In this document: in pieces, positions 9,697 to 18,582 of the stretch
Numbering within the stretch: position 1 is the stretch's first letter
Layout of the letters: every line of letters begins with the position of its first letter
Origin: Anaerofilum hominis
GTDB lineage: Bacteria; Bacillota; Clostridia; Oscillospirales; Ruminococcaceae
Direction: 5' to 3'
Assembly (NCBI RefSeq): GCF_014287275.1
Contig: NZ_JACONZ010000001.1
Span: 744,001-808,000 of the forward strand
DNA length: 64,000 bases
Notes under the pieces: generated by a model
Told to the model about the DNA's origin: nothing
The model's input: only the letters and a program-made list of their open reading frames with translations
Databases searched by the model: none
Position numbers and translations under genes: made by a program

Positions 9697-9760
9697 GTAA
9701 AAAAGCAGGCCGTATTAGGCGGAGAACGACAATTCGGATGCTGGCGAGGGGAGCAAACAT

Positions 9761-10237
9761 ATGGTCGCTAAATTCGGGCAATACATAGTTGATATCGATA
9801 CTGAAAAAACAAAATACTTTTATGAGAATGCAGAGCCAGTCAGCAAAGGATGTTCCTGCGATGGCTGCCTGAATTTTGAGAAAGCCGTCGATGCGCTCCC
9901 GCAGACGGTAAGAAAGTTCTTTGCCGATCTTGGCGTTGACATGCGCAAGGTGTGCGAATGCTATGTAAATTGCACAAACGATGACGGAACGCTATCCTAT
10001 GGCGGCTTTTATCACATCTGCGGCACCTTGTTAGAGGGAGAGAGTGCGTGGAAGAAAACAAGTGATACAACTTCATGTTGGGATGAAAGTGCAGCATTTT
10101 CTGTTTCTCCTAGTTTCCATGTATCCATGCAGAAAGATATTTCCCTGTTGGAAACAGATTTTCCGCTTCCAGCTATCCAGCTTGAATTCTCTGCAAGTAT
10201 TCCTTGGGTACTTGAAAAAGAGAACACGTACCTATAA
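9761..10237 (+). CDS. Orphan hypothetical protein with CxCxxC motif
   Basis: A 158-aa soluble protein I cannot place in a family. It has CSCDGC near residue 31 and further cysteines (CECYVNC around 67-73), which may form a metal site or disulfides. Its base composition is clearly more AT-rich than the genes on either side, and it has its own promoter and terminator. That suggests a horizontally acquired single-gene cassette. Shape and context resemble small immunity-type or domain-of-unknown-function proteins of gut clostridia, but I see no toxin partner. The ATG follows GAGGGGAG by 8 bases. Confidence 0.75.
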   Translation: MVAKFGQYIVDIDTEKTKYFYENAEPVSKGCSCDGCLNFEKAVDALPQTVRKFFADLGVDMRKVCECYVNCTNDDGTLSYGGFYHICGTLLEGESAWKKTSDTTSCWDESAAFSVSPSFHVSMQKDISLLETDFPLPAIQLEFSASIPWVLEKENTYL

Positions 10238-10304
10238 CATGACAACTTTCCGTTTGTCGTACTGATTTGATCGCGCCTTCTTGGTCCAAGGCGATCCAAA
10301 TCGG

Positions 10305-10339
10305 AAACTCCCTACACCGAAAAAGTGCAGGGAGTTTTT
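10305..10339 (+). terminator. Terminator of the orphan gene
   Basis: Stem AAACTCCCT/AGGGAGTTT plus CAC/GTG around an A-rich loop, followed by TTTTT. Confidence 0.85.
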
Positions 10340-10709
10340 GGATATTGCGCCGAAAACCAGTTTGCCATGCCTGAAAGCAGCGCTTCTCTACAGCAGGGAG
10401 GCGGCAGCCCCTTAAGACCCGGCCTCCCTTTTTACGGCGAGCAGCGCGAACACCAGCCTTTCGGCCCCGCCTCCCTAGCGGCAGCGGGCATGCGGAGGAG
10501 CGCGGCCGATACTTCTCCGCCGCTTTGCCCCGGGCGGCGGCGCAGCGCCCGTCTGCGGCACACATCCCCGTGACCCGCTTTTTTGTGCCCGCGCCTCACT
10601 TGGAAAAGCCCTTGTGTCCGGCGGCCGGGTCTGCCGTCGTTTCACCCGCGCTGCACCCGCGGGGATCTCTCGTGCCCGGCGGCCCTGTCTGCCGCCGCCC
10701 GGGTGCGGC
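10340..10709. other. Non-coding GC-rich stretch
   Basis: Nothing recognisable. Open frames on both strands have arginine/proline-rich, non-protein-like composition. Confidence 0.5.
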
Positions 10710-11132
10710 TCAGGCACTCTGCCCCTCTGCCGCCAAAGAGCAGAGCAGCGCGTCGAACTCCGGCAGGCTGCGGCGCAGCCGGGCGGGCCGGCCCGCGCTG
10801 TCCACAAAGCAGTGCTGGGACGAGCCGGTGCAGACCAGTTCGCCGGCGGCGGCGCGCATCTCATAAAAGATGGTCATGCGGGCCCCGTGATAGGACTGCA
10901 GCCGCACCGTCACCTCCACGACGTCATGAAAGGTGGTGGACCGTTTGTAGCTGCATTCCACCCCCAGCACCGGCGAGGCCACGCCCAGACTCTCCAATCG
11001 GTCATAACCCCAGCCCAGCTGTTCCAAAAAATCCACCCGCGCTTCCTCCATCCAGCGGATATAGTTGGAGTGGTGGGTGATGCCCATCCTGTCGGTCTCA
11101 TAATATTGCACTCTGTGCAGATAAGGTCTCAT
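10710..11132 (-). CDS. Acyl-CoA thioesterase, hot-dog fold (YbgC/4HBT type)
   Basis: A 140-aa single-domain hot-dog protein. The N-terminal pattern VQYYETDRMGITHHSNYIRW matches the 4-hydroxybenzoyl-CoA thioesterase/YbgC family, with the catalytic Asp in YETDRMG and the following His-Ser-Asn. A central helix (MEEARVDFLEQLG) is followed by four strands. It hydrolyses acyl-CoA thioesters; substrate chain length is not predictable. No operon partner is close. Confidence 0.88.
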   Translation of the reverse strand: MRPYLHRVQYYETDRMGITHHSNYIRWMEEARVDFLEQLGWGYDRLESLGVASPVLGVECSYKRSTTFHDVVEVTVRLQSYHGARMTIFYEMRAAAGELVCTGSSQHCFVDSAGRPARLRRSLPEFDALLCSLAAEGQSA

Positions 11133-11325
11133 GTTTTTCTCCTTTTTGCAGCGCGCCGTCCAGAAAGGTCGCGCAAGCGACCACAGGCCGCGTTCGCTTT
11201 CTTTCCGGCCAGAGCGTTGACCGCCGTCTGAAAAGCGCCCTGTTTATCCTGGATTCTCCCTGTTTTTTGTTCCGCAGCTGTCTTGAAAGATCATGACGGC
11301 CTGCCCGCTTTTTTCCTGATGGCCC

Positions 11326-11811
11326 CTAGCCGCCCGGCCGCTCAAGCGCCCTGCGGTGCTGCAGATGGATGCCGATATGCCCGACCCCCAGCACCAGGGT
11401 AAAAAAGAGCAGCGGTATCAGACGCGCGTAGATCCCCAACAGCAGAAAAGCCCCTACCGGCAGAGTGGCCCCGGCCAGCGGCACTCCCAGAAACGAGCTG
11501 TAAAAGTCCGTCAGCTCTTTGCCGCTTTTGAAATATCGGACCCACCAGCACTCATACAGCAGCATCAACACCGCTGAAGCGACCAGCCAGAGGCTCCAGC
11601 CCGACCAGGGGCCCGGGTCGGTGTCGCGGAAAAACAGCGCCGCGCAGAGGGTCCCCGCTTCCCCCACCCGCTCCAGAACCAGCAGACGGCGATCCTCGCC
11701 GGCCGCGCTGTAGCCCCTGGGCTTGTTTTTGGTCCAAAACAGATTCGGCGCTATCAGCAGAGCTGAAAACACCAGCCCGGTCCAGGAAAATCCCCAGTGT
11801 CCAAACGTCAT
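11326..11811 (-). CDS. Small multi-pass membrane protein, unknown function
   Basis: A 161-aa hydrophobic protein with four predicted helices (about residues 8-21, 49-86 in two parts, 103-125, 128-148). Features include the FWTKNKP loop after helix 1 and a C-terminal HIGIHLQHRR tail. I do not recognise the family. It is followed by a long untranslated stretch and preceded by none of its likely partners. Confidence 0.65.
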   Translation of the reverse strand: MTFGHWGFSWTGLVFSALLIAPNLFWTKNKPRGYSAAGEDRRLLVLERVGEAGTLCAALFFRDTDPGPWSGWSLWLVASAVLMLLYECWWVRYFKSGKELTDFYSSFLGVPLAGATLPVGAFLLLGIYARLIPLLFFTLVLGVGHIGIHLQHRRALERPGG

Positions 11812-12152
11812 GTCACTCCTCCTGCTCCCGCGCGGGACAGAAAAAGGGCCGCGCCCCTCCTGTGCGGGAAAATCGTCCTTTTTTCAGCCTCGCCCGTGTC
11901 CTCACCCCGGCGATGCTTCGCCGCGGCGTCTTTCCGGCAGATCTTCAGTCGGCCTTTTTACAGGCCGTTCTTCCGCTCCTTGCCCCGGATCGTCCCGCGG
12001 GGACGAGGAGCACATAGAAACAGGCCGTTTTTTTCTGCGTAACAGTAAAAGGCGCAGGCTATTTTTTAAGCCACCCGCCCGGCTGCCGCCCGTTTTTTGA
12101 ACAGGCCGTTTTTGCTGGACACCGTTTTTTCATAGCACGCCGCACAGGTGTG
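11812..12152. other. Non-coding stretch between the membrane protein and the pnp terminator
   Basis: No supported gene. Short open frames on both strands lack ribosome sites. Confidence 0.5.
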
Positions 12153-12186
12153 AAAAAGGGGAAACCGTGGCCGGCTTCCCCTTTTT
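12153..12186. terminator. Terminator after pnp
   Basis: Stem AAAAAGGGGAA/TTCCCCTTTTT with an inner CC/GG extension; it gives a T-run on either strand and lies 43 bases beyond the pnp stop. Confidence 0.8.
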
Positions 12187-12228
12187 GATCTCGCTGTAAA
12201 AGCCCGCGGCCTGGCGCGGCCCCGGTGT

Positions 12229-14382
12229 TTATTCCCCCGCCGGAGAGCGCTCCGCCTGGCGTTTTGCCATGTCGGCCAGCGCGTCCTTGCGGGAGAGGTT
12301 GATGCGGCCCTGCTGGTCGATCTCGGTGACCTTGACCAGCAGTTCGTCGCCCACGGCCACCACATCCTCGACCCGCTCGACCCGCTTGGTGTCCAGCTTG
12401 GAGATGTGGACCAGCCCCTCTTTGCCCGGGGCGATCTCGACGAAAGCGCCGAAATTCATCAGGCGGGTGACACGGCCCTTGTAGATCGCGCCCACCTCCG
12501 GGTCCTCCACGATCATCTTGACGATGCCCACGGCCCGGTTCAGGTCCTCGCGGCTGACGGCGGTGATGCTGACCCGGCCGTCCTCCTCCACGTCGATCTT
12601 GCAGTTGCATTTGGCGCAGATGTCCTGGATGACCTTGCCGCCCTTGCCGATGACGTCGCGGATCTTTTCCGTGTCGATCATGAAGCTGACCATCTTGGGC
12701 GCGTAGGCGGACAGCTGCTCACGCGGGGCCGGGATGGCCTTGAGGATGATCTCGTCCAGGATATACAGGCGCGCCTTGCGGCATTTTTCGAACGCCTCCT
12801 CGATGATATCGTAGGTGAGGCCGTCGATCTTGATATCCATCTGGATGGCGGTGATGCCCTTGTGGGTGCCGCCGACCTTGAAGTCCATATCGCCGTGAAA
12901 ATCCTCCACGCCCTGGATATCCAGCATGGTCATCCAGCGGTCGCCCTCGGTGATCAGGCCGCAGGAGATACCGGCCACCGGCGCCTTGATGGGCACGCCC
13001 GCGTCCATCAGGGCCAGGGTGGAGCCGCAGATGGAGGCCTGGCTGGTAGAGCCGTTGGAGGACAGCACCTCAGAGACAAGGCGGATGGTATAGGGGAATT
13101 CCGCCTCGCTGGGCAGCACGGGGATGAGGGCGCGCTCCGCCAGGGCGCCATGGCCGATCTCGCGGCGGCCGGGGCTGCGCGGCGCGCGGGCCTCGCCCAC
13201 CGAATAGGGCGGGAAATTGTAATGATGGATATAGCGTTTTTCGTCTTCGGTGCTGATGTCGTCCATGATCTGGGCGTCGCGGCCGTTGGAGAGGGTGGCC
13301 ACAGTGAGCACCTGGGTCTGGCCGCGGGTAAACATGCCGCTGCCGTGGGCGCGGGGCAAAAGGCCCACTTCCGCAGCCAGCGGGCGCACCTCGTTGATGC
13401 CGCGCCCGTCCACCCGCTTGCCGTCGTCCAGCAGCCAGCGGCGCACCACATACTTCTGCATCTTGTACATCAGCAGGTCGATGGTGGCGTAATCCACCTC
13501 GTCGCCGAACTCCTCGATGAGCCGGTCCTGGATGGGGGCAAGGCGCGCGTCCCGCACGTTTTTGTCGTCGGTATCCATCGCGGCCTTGAAGTCGTCGAGA
13601 TATTTGTCCCGCACCTTCATCAGCAGGTCAAAGTCCAGATCCACGATCTCGAACTGCTTTTTCGGCTTGCCGATCTCGTCGACGATGCCGTTGATGAAAG
13701 AGATCATCTTTTTGATCTCGGCGTGGGCGTCCTTGATCGCCTGCAACATGGTGGTCTCGTCCACCTCGTTGGCGCCGGCCTCGATCATGACGATCTTCTG
13801 CTCGGTCGCGGCCACGGTGAGGGACAGGTCGCTCACCCTGCGCTGCGCCTCGGTGGGGTTGACCACCAGCTCCCCGTCCACCAGGCCCATAAAGACGCCG
13901 GCGATGGGGCCGCTCCAGGGGATGTCGGAAATGGAAAGCGCAATAGAGGTGCCGATCATGCCCGCGATCTCGGGGCTGCAGTCCTGATCGACGCTCATGA
14001 CCGTCATCACCACCGACACGTCGTTGCGCATCGTCTTGGGGAAGAGCGGCCGGATGGGCCGGTCGACCACGCGGCTGGTGAGGATGGCCTTTTCGCCCGG
14101 ACGGCCCTCGCGGCGCATAAAGCTGCCGGGGATGCGGCCCACCGAGTAGAGCTTTTCCTCAAAATCCACGCTGAGCGGGAAAAAGTCGATGCCCTCGCGG
14201 GGCTTTTCGCTCATTGTGACGTTGCACAGCACGGCGGTCTCGCCGTAGCGCACCAGGCAGCTGCCGTTGGACAGGCAGCACATCTTGCCGGTCTCCACCA
14301 CAAACGGGCGGCCGGCCAGCTCGGTCTCGAACACCTTGTAGTTGGGGAAGGTCTCGAGGCGGGAAGTAAATTCTTCGACCAT
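12229..14382 (-). CDS. pnp: Polynucleotide phosphorylase
   Basis: Phosphorolytic 3'-5' exoribonuclease of the RNA degradation machinery. The 717-aa protein has two RNase PH-like domains (about 10-140 and 320-520, the second with FTRGQTQVLTVATL and DGRGINEVRPL) separated by an all-helical linker. A KH domain (IGKGGKVIQDICAKC) and an S1 domain (GRVTRLMNFGAFVEI) follow. The ATG at 14382 lies 8 bases after AGGAGG; an upstream in-frame ATG at 14463 would add 27 residues without a ribosome site. It is downstream of rpsO, a widely conserved order, and may be partly read through the weak rpsO terminator. Confidence 0.97.
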   Translation of the reverse strand: MVEEFTSRLETFPNYKVFETELAGRPFVVETGKMCCLSNGSCLVRYGETAVLCNVTMSEKPREGIDFFPLSVDFEEKLYSVGRIPGSFMRREGRPGEKAILTSRVVDRPIRPLFPKTMRNDVSVVMTVMSVDQDCSPEIAGMIGTSIALSISDIPWSGPIAGVFMGLVDGELVVNPTEAQRRVSDLSLTVAATEQKIVMIEAGANEVDETTMLQAIKDAHAEIKKMISFINGIVDEIGKPKKQFEIVDLDFDLLMKVRDKYLDDFKAAMDTDDKNVRDARLAPIQDRLIEEFGDEVDYATIDLLMYKMQKYVVRRWLLDDGKRVDGRGINEVRPLAAEVGLLPRAHGSGMFTRGQTQVLTVATLSNGRDAQIMDDISTEDEKRYIHHYNFPPYSVGEARAPRSPGRREIGHGALAERALIPVLPSEAEFPYTIRLVSEVLSSNGSTSQASICGSTLALMDAGVPIKAPVAGISCGLITEGDRWMTMLDIQGVEDFHGDMDFKVGGTHKGITAIQMDIKIDGLTYDIIEEAFEKCRKARLYILDEIILKAIPAPREQLSAYAPKMVSFMIDTEKIRDVIGKGGKVIQDICAKCNCKIDVEEDGRVSITAVSREDLNRAVGIVKMIVEDPEVGAIYKGRVTRLMNFGAFVEIAPGKEGLVHISKLDTKRVERVEDVVAVGDELLVKVTEIDQQGRINLSRKDALADMAKRQAERSPAGE

Positions 14383-14513
14383 GGGGATAGCCTCCTGAAT
14401 AATGAAATATAGCGTGATTTGGGAGGCAGCCAGTTTTAGCAATAAACTCGGCGTTTTGCACAAAGCAAAGCGCCCAGTTTACCGCTAAACGCTGAATGCC
14501 CCTAAAATCACTG

Positions 14514-14544
14514 AAAGGACAGCCGGCAAGACCGGCTGCCCTTT
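14514..14544 (-). terminator. Hairpin between rpsO and pnp
   Basis: Stem AAAGG-CAGCCGG with one mismatch and a 5-base loop, only a short T-run. It is probably a leaky terminator or a processing site, as known between these genes in other bacteria. Confidence 0.65.
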
Positions 14545-14553
14545 CTGAGCTTG

Positions 14554-14811
14554 TTATTTGCGCAGACCCAACCGCGCGATCAGGGCGCGATAGCGCTCGA
14601 CATCCTTTTTCTGCAGGTAGGCGAGCAGGTTGCGGCGGCGGCCGACCATTTTCAGCAGGCCGCGGTTGCTGTGATAGTCGTGCTTGTTCTCTTTCATGTG
14701 CTGGGTGAGGTGGTTGATGCGCTCGGTGAGCAGCGCGACCTGCACCTCGGGGGACCCGGTATCCGTCTCAGTGAGGCGATACTCGGCAATGATCTCAGCT
14801 TTGCTCTTCAT
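14554..14811 (-). CDS. rpsO: 30S ribosomal protein S15
   Basis: An 85-aa protein with the S15 signatures [17 protein letters not shown] and [20 protein letters not shown]. Binds 16S rRNA helices at an early step of 30S assembly. The start has AAGGAG upstream, and a consensus promoter lies at 14896-14924. Autoregulation at the leader is known for S15 in other bacteria but is not shown here. Confidence 0.98.
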   Translation of the reverse strand: MKSKAEIIAEYRLTETDTGSPEVQVALLTERINHLTQHMKENKHDYHSNRGLLKMVGRRRNLLAYLQKKDVERYRALIARLGLRK

Positions 14812-14895
14812 CTTTGTTTCTCCTTTTTATACGCGATTTGCCGCGAACTAAGGCAGGGCCGGAGCGCCGCAGCCTGAGCCCGGGTAAGCTAAATT

Positions 14896-14924
14896 ATTAT
14901 AGCACAAACAAAGCAGCCTGTAAA
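14896..14924 (-). promoter_or_regulatory. rpsO promoter
   Basis: Minus strand TTTACA, 17-base spacer, TATAAT; the leader to the start codon is about 80 bases. Confidence 0.8.
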
Positions 14925-14960
14925 GGAATTTCCTCCTGCTTTTTTACAGCTTCCTTACAG

Positions 14961-14988
14961 AAAAAAAGGCAGCGCACGGCGCCGCGCT
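14961..14988 (-). terminator. Probable terminator of the rimP-ribF unit
   Basis: On the minus strand a short GC stem (AGCGC/GCGCT with inner GC pairs) is followed by a run of seven T. It lies about 65 bases beyond the ribF stop. Confidence 0.6.
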
Positions 14989-15051
14989 TTTCCGCCCCCT
15001 CACGGCCGCAGCGGGACACAAAAACCACGCGCGGGGCCCCGCCCTCCCGCA

Positions 15052-15954
15052 TCAGCGCGCCGCAAAATACTCCCGTGACCGGCGCGCCGCGTCGGAGATG
15101 CAGGCTTTCAGTTCGTCCAGCGTATCAAACTTCCGGGTGGGCGCGATGTATTTGAAAAACTCAAGCCGCACCGCGTCGCCGTAGAGGTTGCCGTCAAAGC
15201 CGATCAAAAAGCTCTCGCAGGTGATGTCCGCGCCGCCCACCGTGGGCCGGTCGCCCAGGCCGGTGGCCGCCGGATAGGCGCCGCCGCCCACCCACGCCCG
15301 GGTGATATAGATGCCGCTGCGGGGCAGCAGCATGCCGGGCTGGTATCTCTGGTTGATGGTGGGGAACCCCAGTTTTGCCCGGCCGATCTTGCGCCCGTGG
15401 GCCACCGGCTCTTCCAGCGCATAGGCCTCGCCCAGCAGGCGGTTGGCCTGCTCCATCTCCCCCGCCAGCAGCATATCCCGGATGCGGGTGGACGAGACGG
15501 GGCCGCCCGCGTCCTGCGCCATGGGCACCACGGTGACCGCAATGCCCCGCGCCGCGCACAGGGACTGCAGCAGCGCCACATTCCCAGCGCCGCCGCAGCC
15601 AAACGTGAAATTGTCCCCGCAGAATACGGCGGCGGCGTTCATGCGGGCCAGCAGGATGTCGTCCACGAACTGCTCGGGCGACAGCCCGCAGAAATCGTCA
15701 TAGGACGGGCAATAATACCAGTCGAGACCCAGCGCCCCGATCCGGCGGCGGCGCTCTTCCGGCGCGAGGATGGCGTCCCCCTTGATCGGGTTCTCTTCCC
15801 CAAACACAAAGGTGAACACGCCGCTTTGCAGCCCCTGCGCCCGCGCCGCGCGCACCGCGGCGCCCAGCACCTGCCGATGCCCCAGATGCACGCCGTCAAA
15901 ATATCCCAGCGCCACGGTCAAACGGCTTTTCGGTTTTTGTTCCAGCTCTCGCAT
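15052..15954 (-). CDS. ribF: Bifunctional riboflavin kinase / FAD synthetase
   Basis: Makes FMN and then FAD from riboflavin. The 300-aa protein has the nucleotidyltransferase domain first (VALGYFDGVHLGHRQVL, then SSTRIRDMLLAGEM) and the riboflavin kinase domain second (GRKIGRAKLGFPTINQ and a GxYxxR-like GIYITRAWV). The start is ATG 15954 after AGAGG. A longer frame upstream (to 16230) is arginine/proline-rich and not supported. The gene lies 260 bases after truB, so an internal promoter is possible. Confidence 0.95.
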   Translation of the reverse strand: MRELEQKPKSRLTVALGYFDGVHLGHRQVLGAAVRAARAQGLQSGVFTFVFGEENPIKGDAILAPEERRRRIGALGLDWYYCPSYDDFCGLSPEQFVDDILLARMNAAAVFCGDNFTFGCGGAGNVALLQSLCAARGIAVTVVPMAQDAGGPVSSTRIRDMLLAGEMEQANRLLGEAYALEEPVAHGRKIGRAKLGFPTINQRYQPGMLLPRSGIYITRAWVGGGAYPAATGLGDRPTVGGADITCESFLIGFDGNLYGDAVRLEFFKYIAPTRKFDTLDELKACISDAARRSREYFAAR

Positions 15955-16213
15955 AAGAAGCCTCTTTTTGTAATATCTTCTTTCAAAATCACTGTTTGTA
16001 TTTTTCCTGGAACGGCGGTTTGCCGTTCCTCGCGATAAGGTCCGCGCCCGGCCGCCGCCCCAAAGGCAGGCCGCGCCGTCTTTCCTGTGCCGGGGCGGCC
16101 CCGGGATGCGGGCCGTCTCCCGTCCTGCCGGGGGCGCAGACGGTCCGGGGTTCTGAGCCGCCGCGGCGCAGTGCATGCCGACAGCCTCAGGGAGCGCGCC
16201 CCGCGGCGGGAGG

Positions 16214-17092
16214 TCAGCCCTCCCGCTCACAAAACAGCTTTTTCACCTTCACCACGCCCTGCTCCGCCGACGCCAATCCCAAAAAAGTCCCCTGCGCATA
16301 GACGCGGTAAAGCCCGTCCGCCAGGCGCAGATGGGTGGGCGCGCCATGCCAGAGCCGGGAAGCCAGCTCTTCGGAAGCGTCCAGACGCGGCAGCTGGCAA
16401 AAAACGCTGTCCACCGGCAGCAGCAGCCGCTCGGCCTCGCCTTTCCCGGCTGCCTCCAGGATCTCATCCATGGGATGGGACGCCTCCAATGTAAAATCCC
16501 CGCTGGCGGTGCGCCGCAGCGCGCTCATCACGGCAACGGTCGACAGCCGGGCGGCGATCTCCTCCACCAGCACCCGGATATAGGTGCCCCGCGAACAGCT
16601 CACCGCCACCTGCCACTCATTTTCGCCCGGGCCGGGCCCGATGCACTGCAGCGAAAAGATCTCGATCGGGCGGGGCTTACGCTCCACCTGCCGGCCGGCC
16701 CGCGCCGCCTTGTAAAGCGGCTGCCCGTTCACCTTGACCGCCGAGTACATGGGCGGCAGCTGTTCGCCGGGGCCGATCAGACCGGGCAGCGCCGCCTCCA
16801 GCGCCGCCCGCTCCACCCGGCCGGGGCGCAGCTCGTCCGGCTCGCTCTCCAGGTCGCCGGTGGGGGTGTGCACGCCGAAGCGCAGCGTTGCCAGATAACT
16901 TTTGCGGTGGTTCTGCGGCAGGTCCACCGCCTTGACTGCGCCCCCCACAAAAAGCGGGAGCACGCCGGTCGCAAGCGGATCGAGCGTGCCCGAGTGGCCG
17001 ATCTTTTTTGTGTGCAGCGCCCCGCGCAGCTTGGCGATCACGTCAAAGCTGGTCCAGCCCGCGGGTTTATCCACGATCAGGATGCCGTTCAT
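16214..17092 (-). CDS. truB: tRNA pseudouridine synthase B (psi55)
   Basis: Modifies U55 in the T-loop of all tRNAs. The 292-aa protein begins with the family signature MNGILIVDKPAGWTSFDVI. It has the catalytic aspartate in GHSGTLDPLATGVLPL and the YSAVKVNGQPLYKAAR motif, and ends in a small C-terminal domain. Its start overlaps the nrnA stop by 4 bases (ATGA), indicating coupling. Confidence 0.96.
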   Translation of the reverse strand: MNGILIVDKPAGWTSFDVIAKLRGALHTKKIGHSGTLDPLATGVLPLFVGGAVKAVDLPQNHRKSYLATLRFGVHTPTGDLESEPDELRPGRVERAALEAALPGLIGPGEQLPPMYSAVKVNGQPLYKAARAGRQVERKPRPIEIFSLQCIGPGPGENEWQVAVSCSRGTYIRVLVEEIAARLSTVAVMSALRRTASGDFTLEASHPMDEILEAAGKGEAERLLLPVDSVFCQLPRLDASEELASRLWHGAPTHLRLADGLYRVYAQGTFLGLASAEQGVVKVKKLFCEREG

Positions 17093-18039
17093 ATCTGTTT
17101 TTCCACCTCGGCCAGCACCGCCGCCTTGGCGTTCTCCAGGTTGCCGAAAAATTCGCAGCCCGCGGCCCGCATATGCCCGCCGCCGCCCAGCGCCGCGCAG
17201 ATCTTGCAGGCGTCGATCTCGCCTGCGGTGCGCACGCTGACCTTATAACTGCCGCTCTCCAGCTGCCGCATGGTCACGCCCACCACGACGCCCTCGATCA
17301 TGCGCGGGATGCTGGTGATCCCCTCCAGATCATTGCTGTCGGCCCCGGTCTGCAGGATCTCGTCCCGGGAGACGTACATCAGCGCGCAGCGCCCGCCAAA
17401 GTGATATTCCAGATGGGACAAAGCCGTCTGCTCGATGGCCAGACGCCGCTGGCTTTTGCTCTCAAACAGCAGCTCGTTCAGGTGTACAAAATGCGCGCCC
17501 CGCTCCATGAGCTCCGCCGCGATGTGATGGGTGCGCGGGGTGGTGTTGGCAAACTTGAAACAGCCCGTGTCGGTGGACACGCCGGTGTACAGGCAGTCCG
17601 CCATGACTGGGGTGAACTCCACCTCCATGCGGCAGATCAGCAGATAAATGATCTCCGCTGTGGCGGCGGCCTCCGGCTCCAGCAGGGTCGCGTCGGCGTA
17701 CCCCGAGTTGCTGGGGTGGTGGTCGATGCACAGGTCGACGCGCTTGAGGTACTGCGCGGCCCCCTCGCCAAACAGCTGGATGCCCGCCACATCGATGGCC
17801 GCCACATACTTTGGTTCCCAGCTGCCGTCGTACAGGCCCAGCTGCATATAGTCGTACCGTTCCGTGACAGGGTCGCTGCAGAAGATCGCGGCCCGCTTGC
17901 CCAGCGCCGTCAGCGCCCAGTAGAGCGCGCCGGCGGACCCCAGCGTGTCGCCGTCAGGGTTTTTGTGGCACAGCAGCAGGATATCCTCCGCCCCGGCGAG
18001 CCGTTCCATCACCGCTGCCAGATCGATGCGTTCAGTCAT
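17089..18039 (-). CDS. nrnA: DHH-family oligoribonuclease / pAp phosphatase NrnA
   Basis: Degrades RNA 2-5 nt long and converts pAp to AMP. The 316-aa protein has the DHH-domain motifs LLLCHKNPDGDTLGS, VAAIDVAGIQLF, CIDHHPSN and the STDTGCFKFANTTPRT loop. The C-terminal DHHA1 domain ends in GGGGHMRAAGCEF. ATG 18039 overlaps the end of rbfA by 8 bases. It belongs to the conserved rbfA-nrnA-truB order. Confidence 0.95.
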   Translation of the reverse strand: MTERIDLAAVMERLAGAEDILLLCHKNPDGDTLGSAGALYWALTALGKRAAIFCSDPVTERYDYMQLGLYDGSWEPKYVAAIDVAGIQLFGEGAAQYLKRVDLCIDHHPSNSGYADATLLEPEAAATAEIIYLLICRMEVEFTPVMADCLYTGVSTDTGCFKFANTTPRTHHIAAELMERGAHFVHLNELLFESKSQRRLAIEQTALSHLEYHFGGRCALMYVSRDEILQTGADSNDLEGITSIPRMIEGVVVGVTMRQLESGSYKVSVRTAGEIDACKICAALGGGGHMRAAGCEFFGNLENAKAAVLAEVEKQI

Positions 18040-18379
18040 GGTGTAACTCTCCCAATATTTTGTTGATATGGGCGGCATAGGCCGCGCCGTCGTCCTCGAT
18101 AAAGCGGAAGGACGGGCTCTTGCGGATGTGCATCCTCTTTGCGATCTCGCTGCGCACGTGCCCCGCCGCATGGTTGAGGGCCTCCACCGCCTTTTTGGGG
18201 GCGTCCTCCTCCCCCAAAACGCTGACATAGACCTTTGCGGTGTCCAGGTCCGGGGTGACCTCCACCCGCATAACGGTCAAAAGGCCGTTCACCCGCGGGT
18301 CTTTCATGTGGCTGATGATGTCGATGAGCTCCCGCTTCATGTCCTCAGCGAGACGGCCCATGTGATTGGATTGCGCCAT
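18032..18379 (-). CDS. rbfA: Ribosome-binding factor A
   Basis: Late 30S maturation factor with a KH-like fold, 115 aa. It shows MGRLAEDMKRELIDIISHMKD at the N-terminus and the central AKVYVSVLG strand; the C-terminal part has RMHIRKSPSFRFIEDDG. ATG 18379 follows AAGGAGAG by 7 bases; an in-frame start at 18424 is less likely. It lies about 200 bases after infB. Confidence 0.95.
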   Translation of the reverse strand: MAQSNHMGRLAEDMKRELIDIISHMKDPRVNGLLTVMRVEVTPDLDTAKVYVSVLGEEDAPKKAVEALNHAAGHVRSEIAKRMHIRKSPSFRFIEDDGAAYAAHINKILGELHHD

Positions 18380-18582
18380 ATCGTCTCTCCTTGCCGGTGG
18401 GGCGGCACGCCGCCGTTTTTTCATCCGACCTCAGAACCCCTACCTGCGGCGGCCTCTTTTGCCCGGCCCCGCCTGCCGCAGGACGGCCGGCGGGCAGCGG
18501 GAAGCCTCCCTGCCCGGCAAAAAAGCGTCCCCGCTCACCCGGTAGTTCCGCTCTGGGGTACAGGTTCTTATCCTGCCGCGAT

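Noticed and set aside
12406-14412. 668-aa open frame on the plus strand opposite pnp
   Set aside because: It is the complementary-frame shadow of pnp: histidine/aspartate/leucine-rich composition typical of antisense GC-rich frames, no ribosome site, and pnp domains are complete on the other strand.
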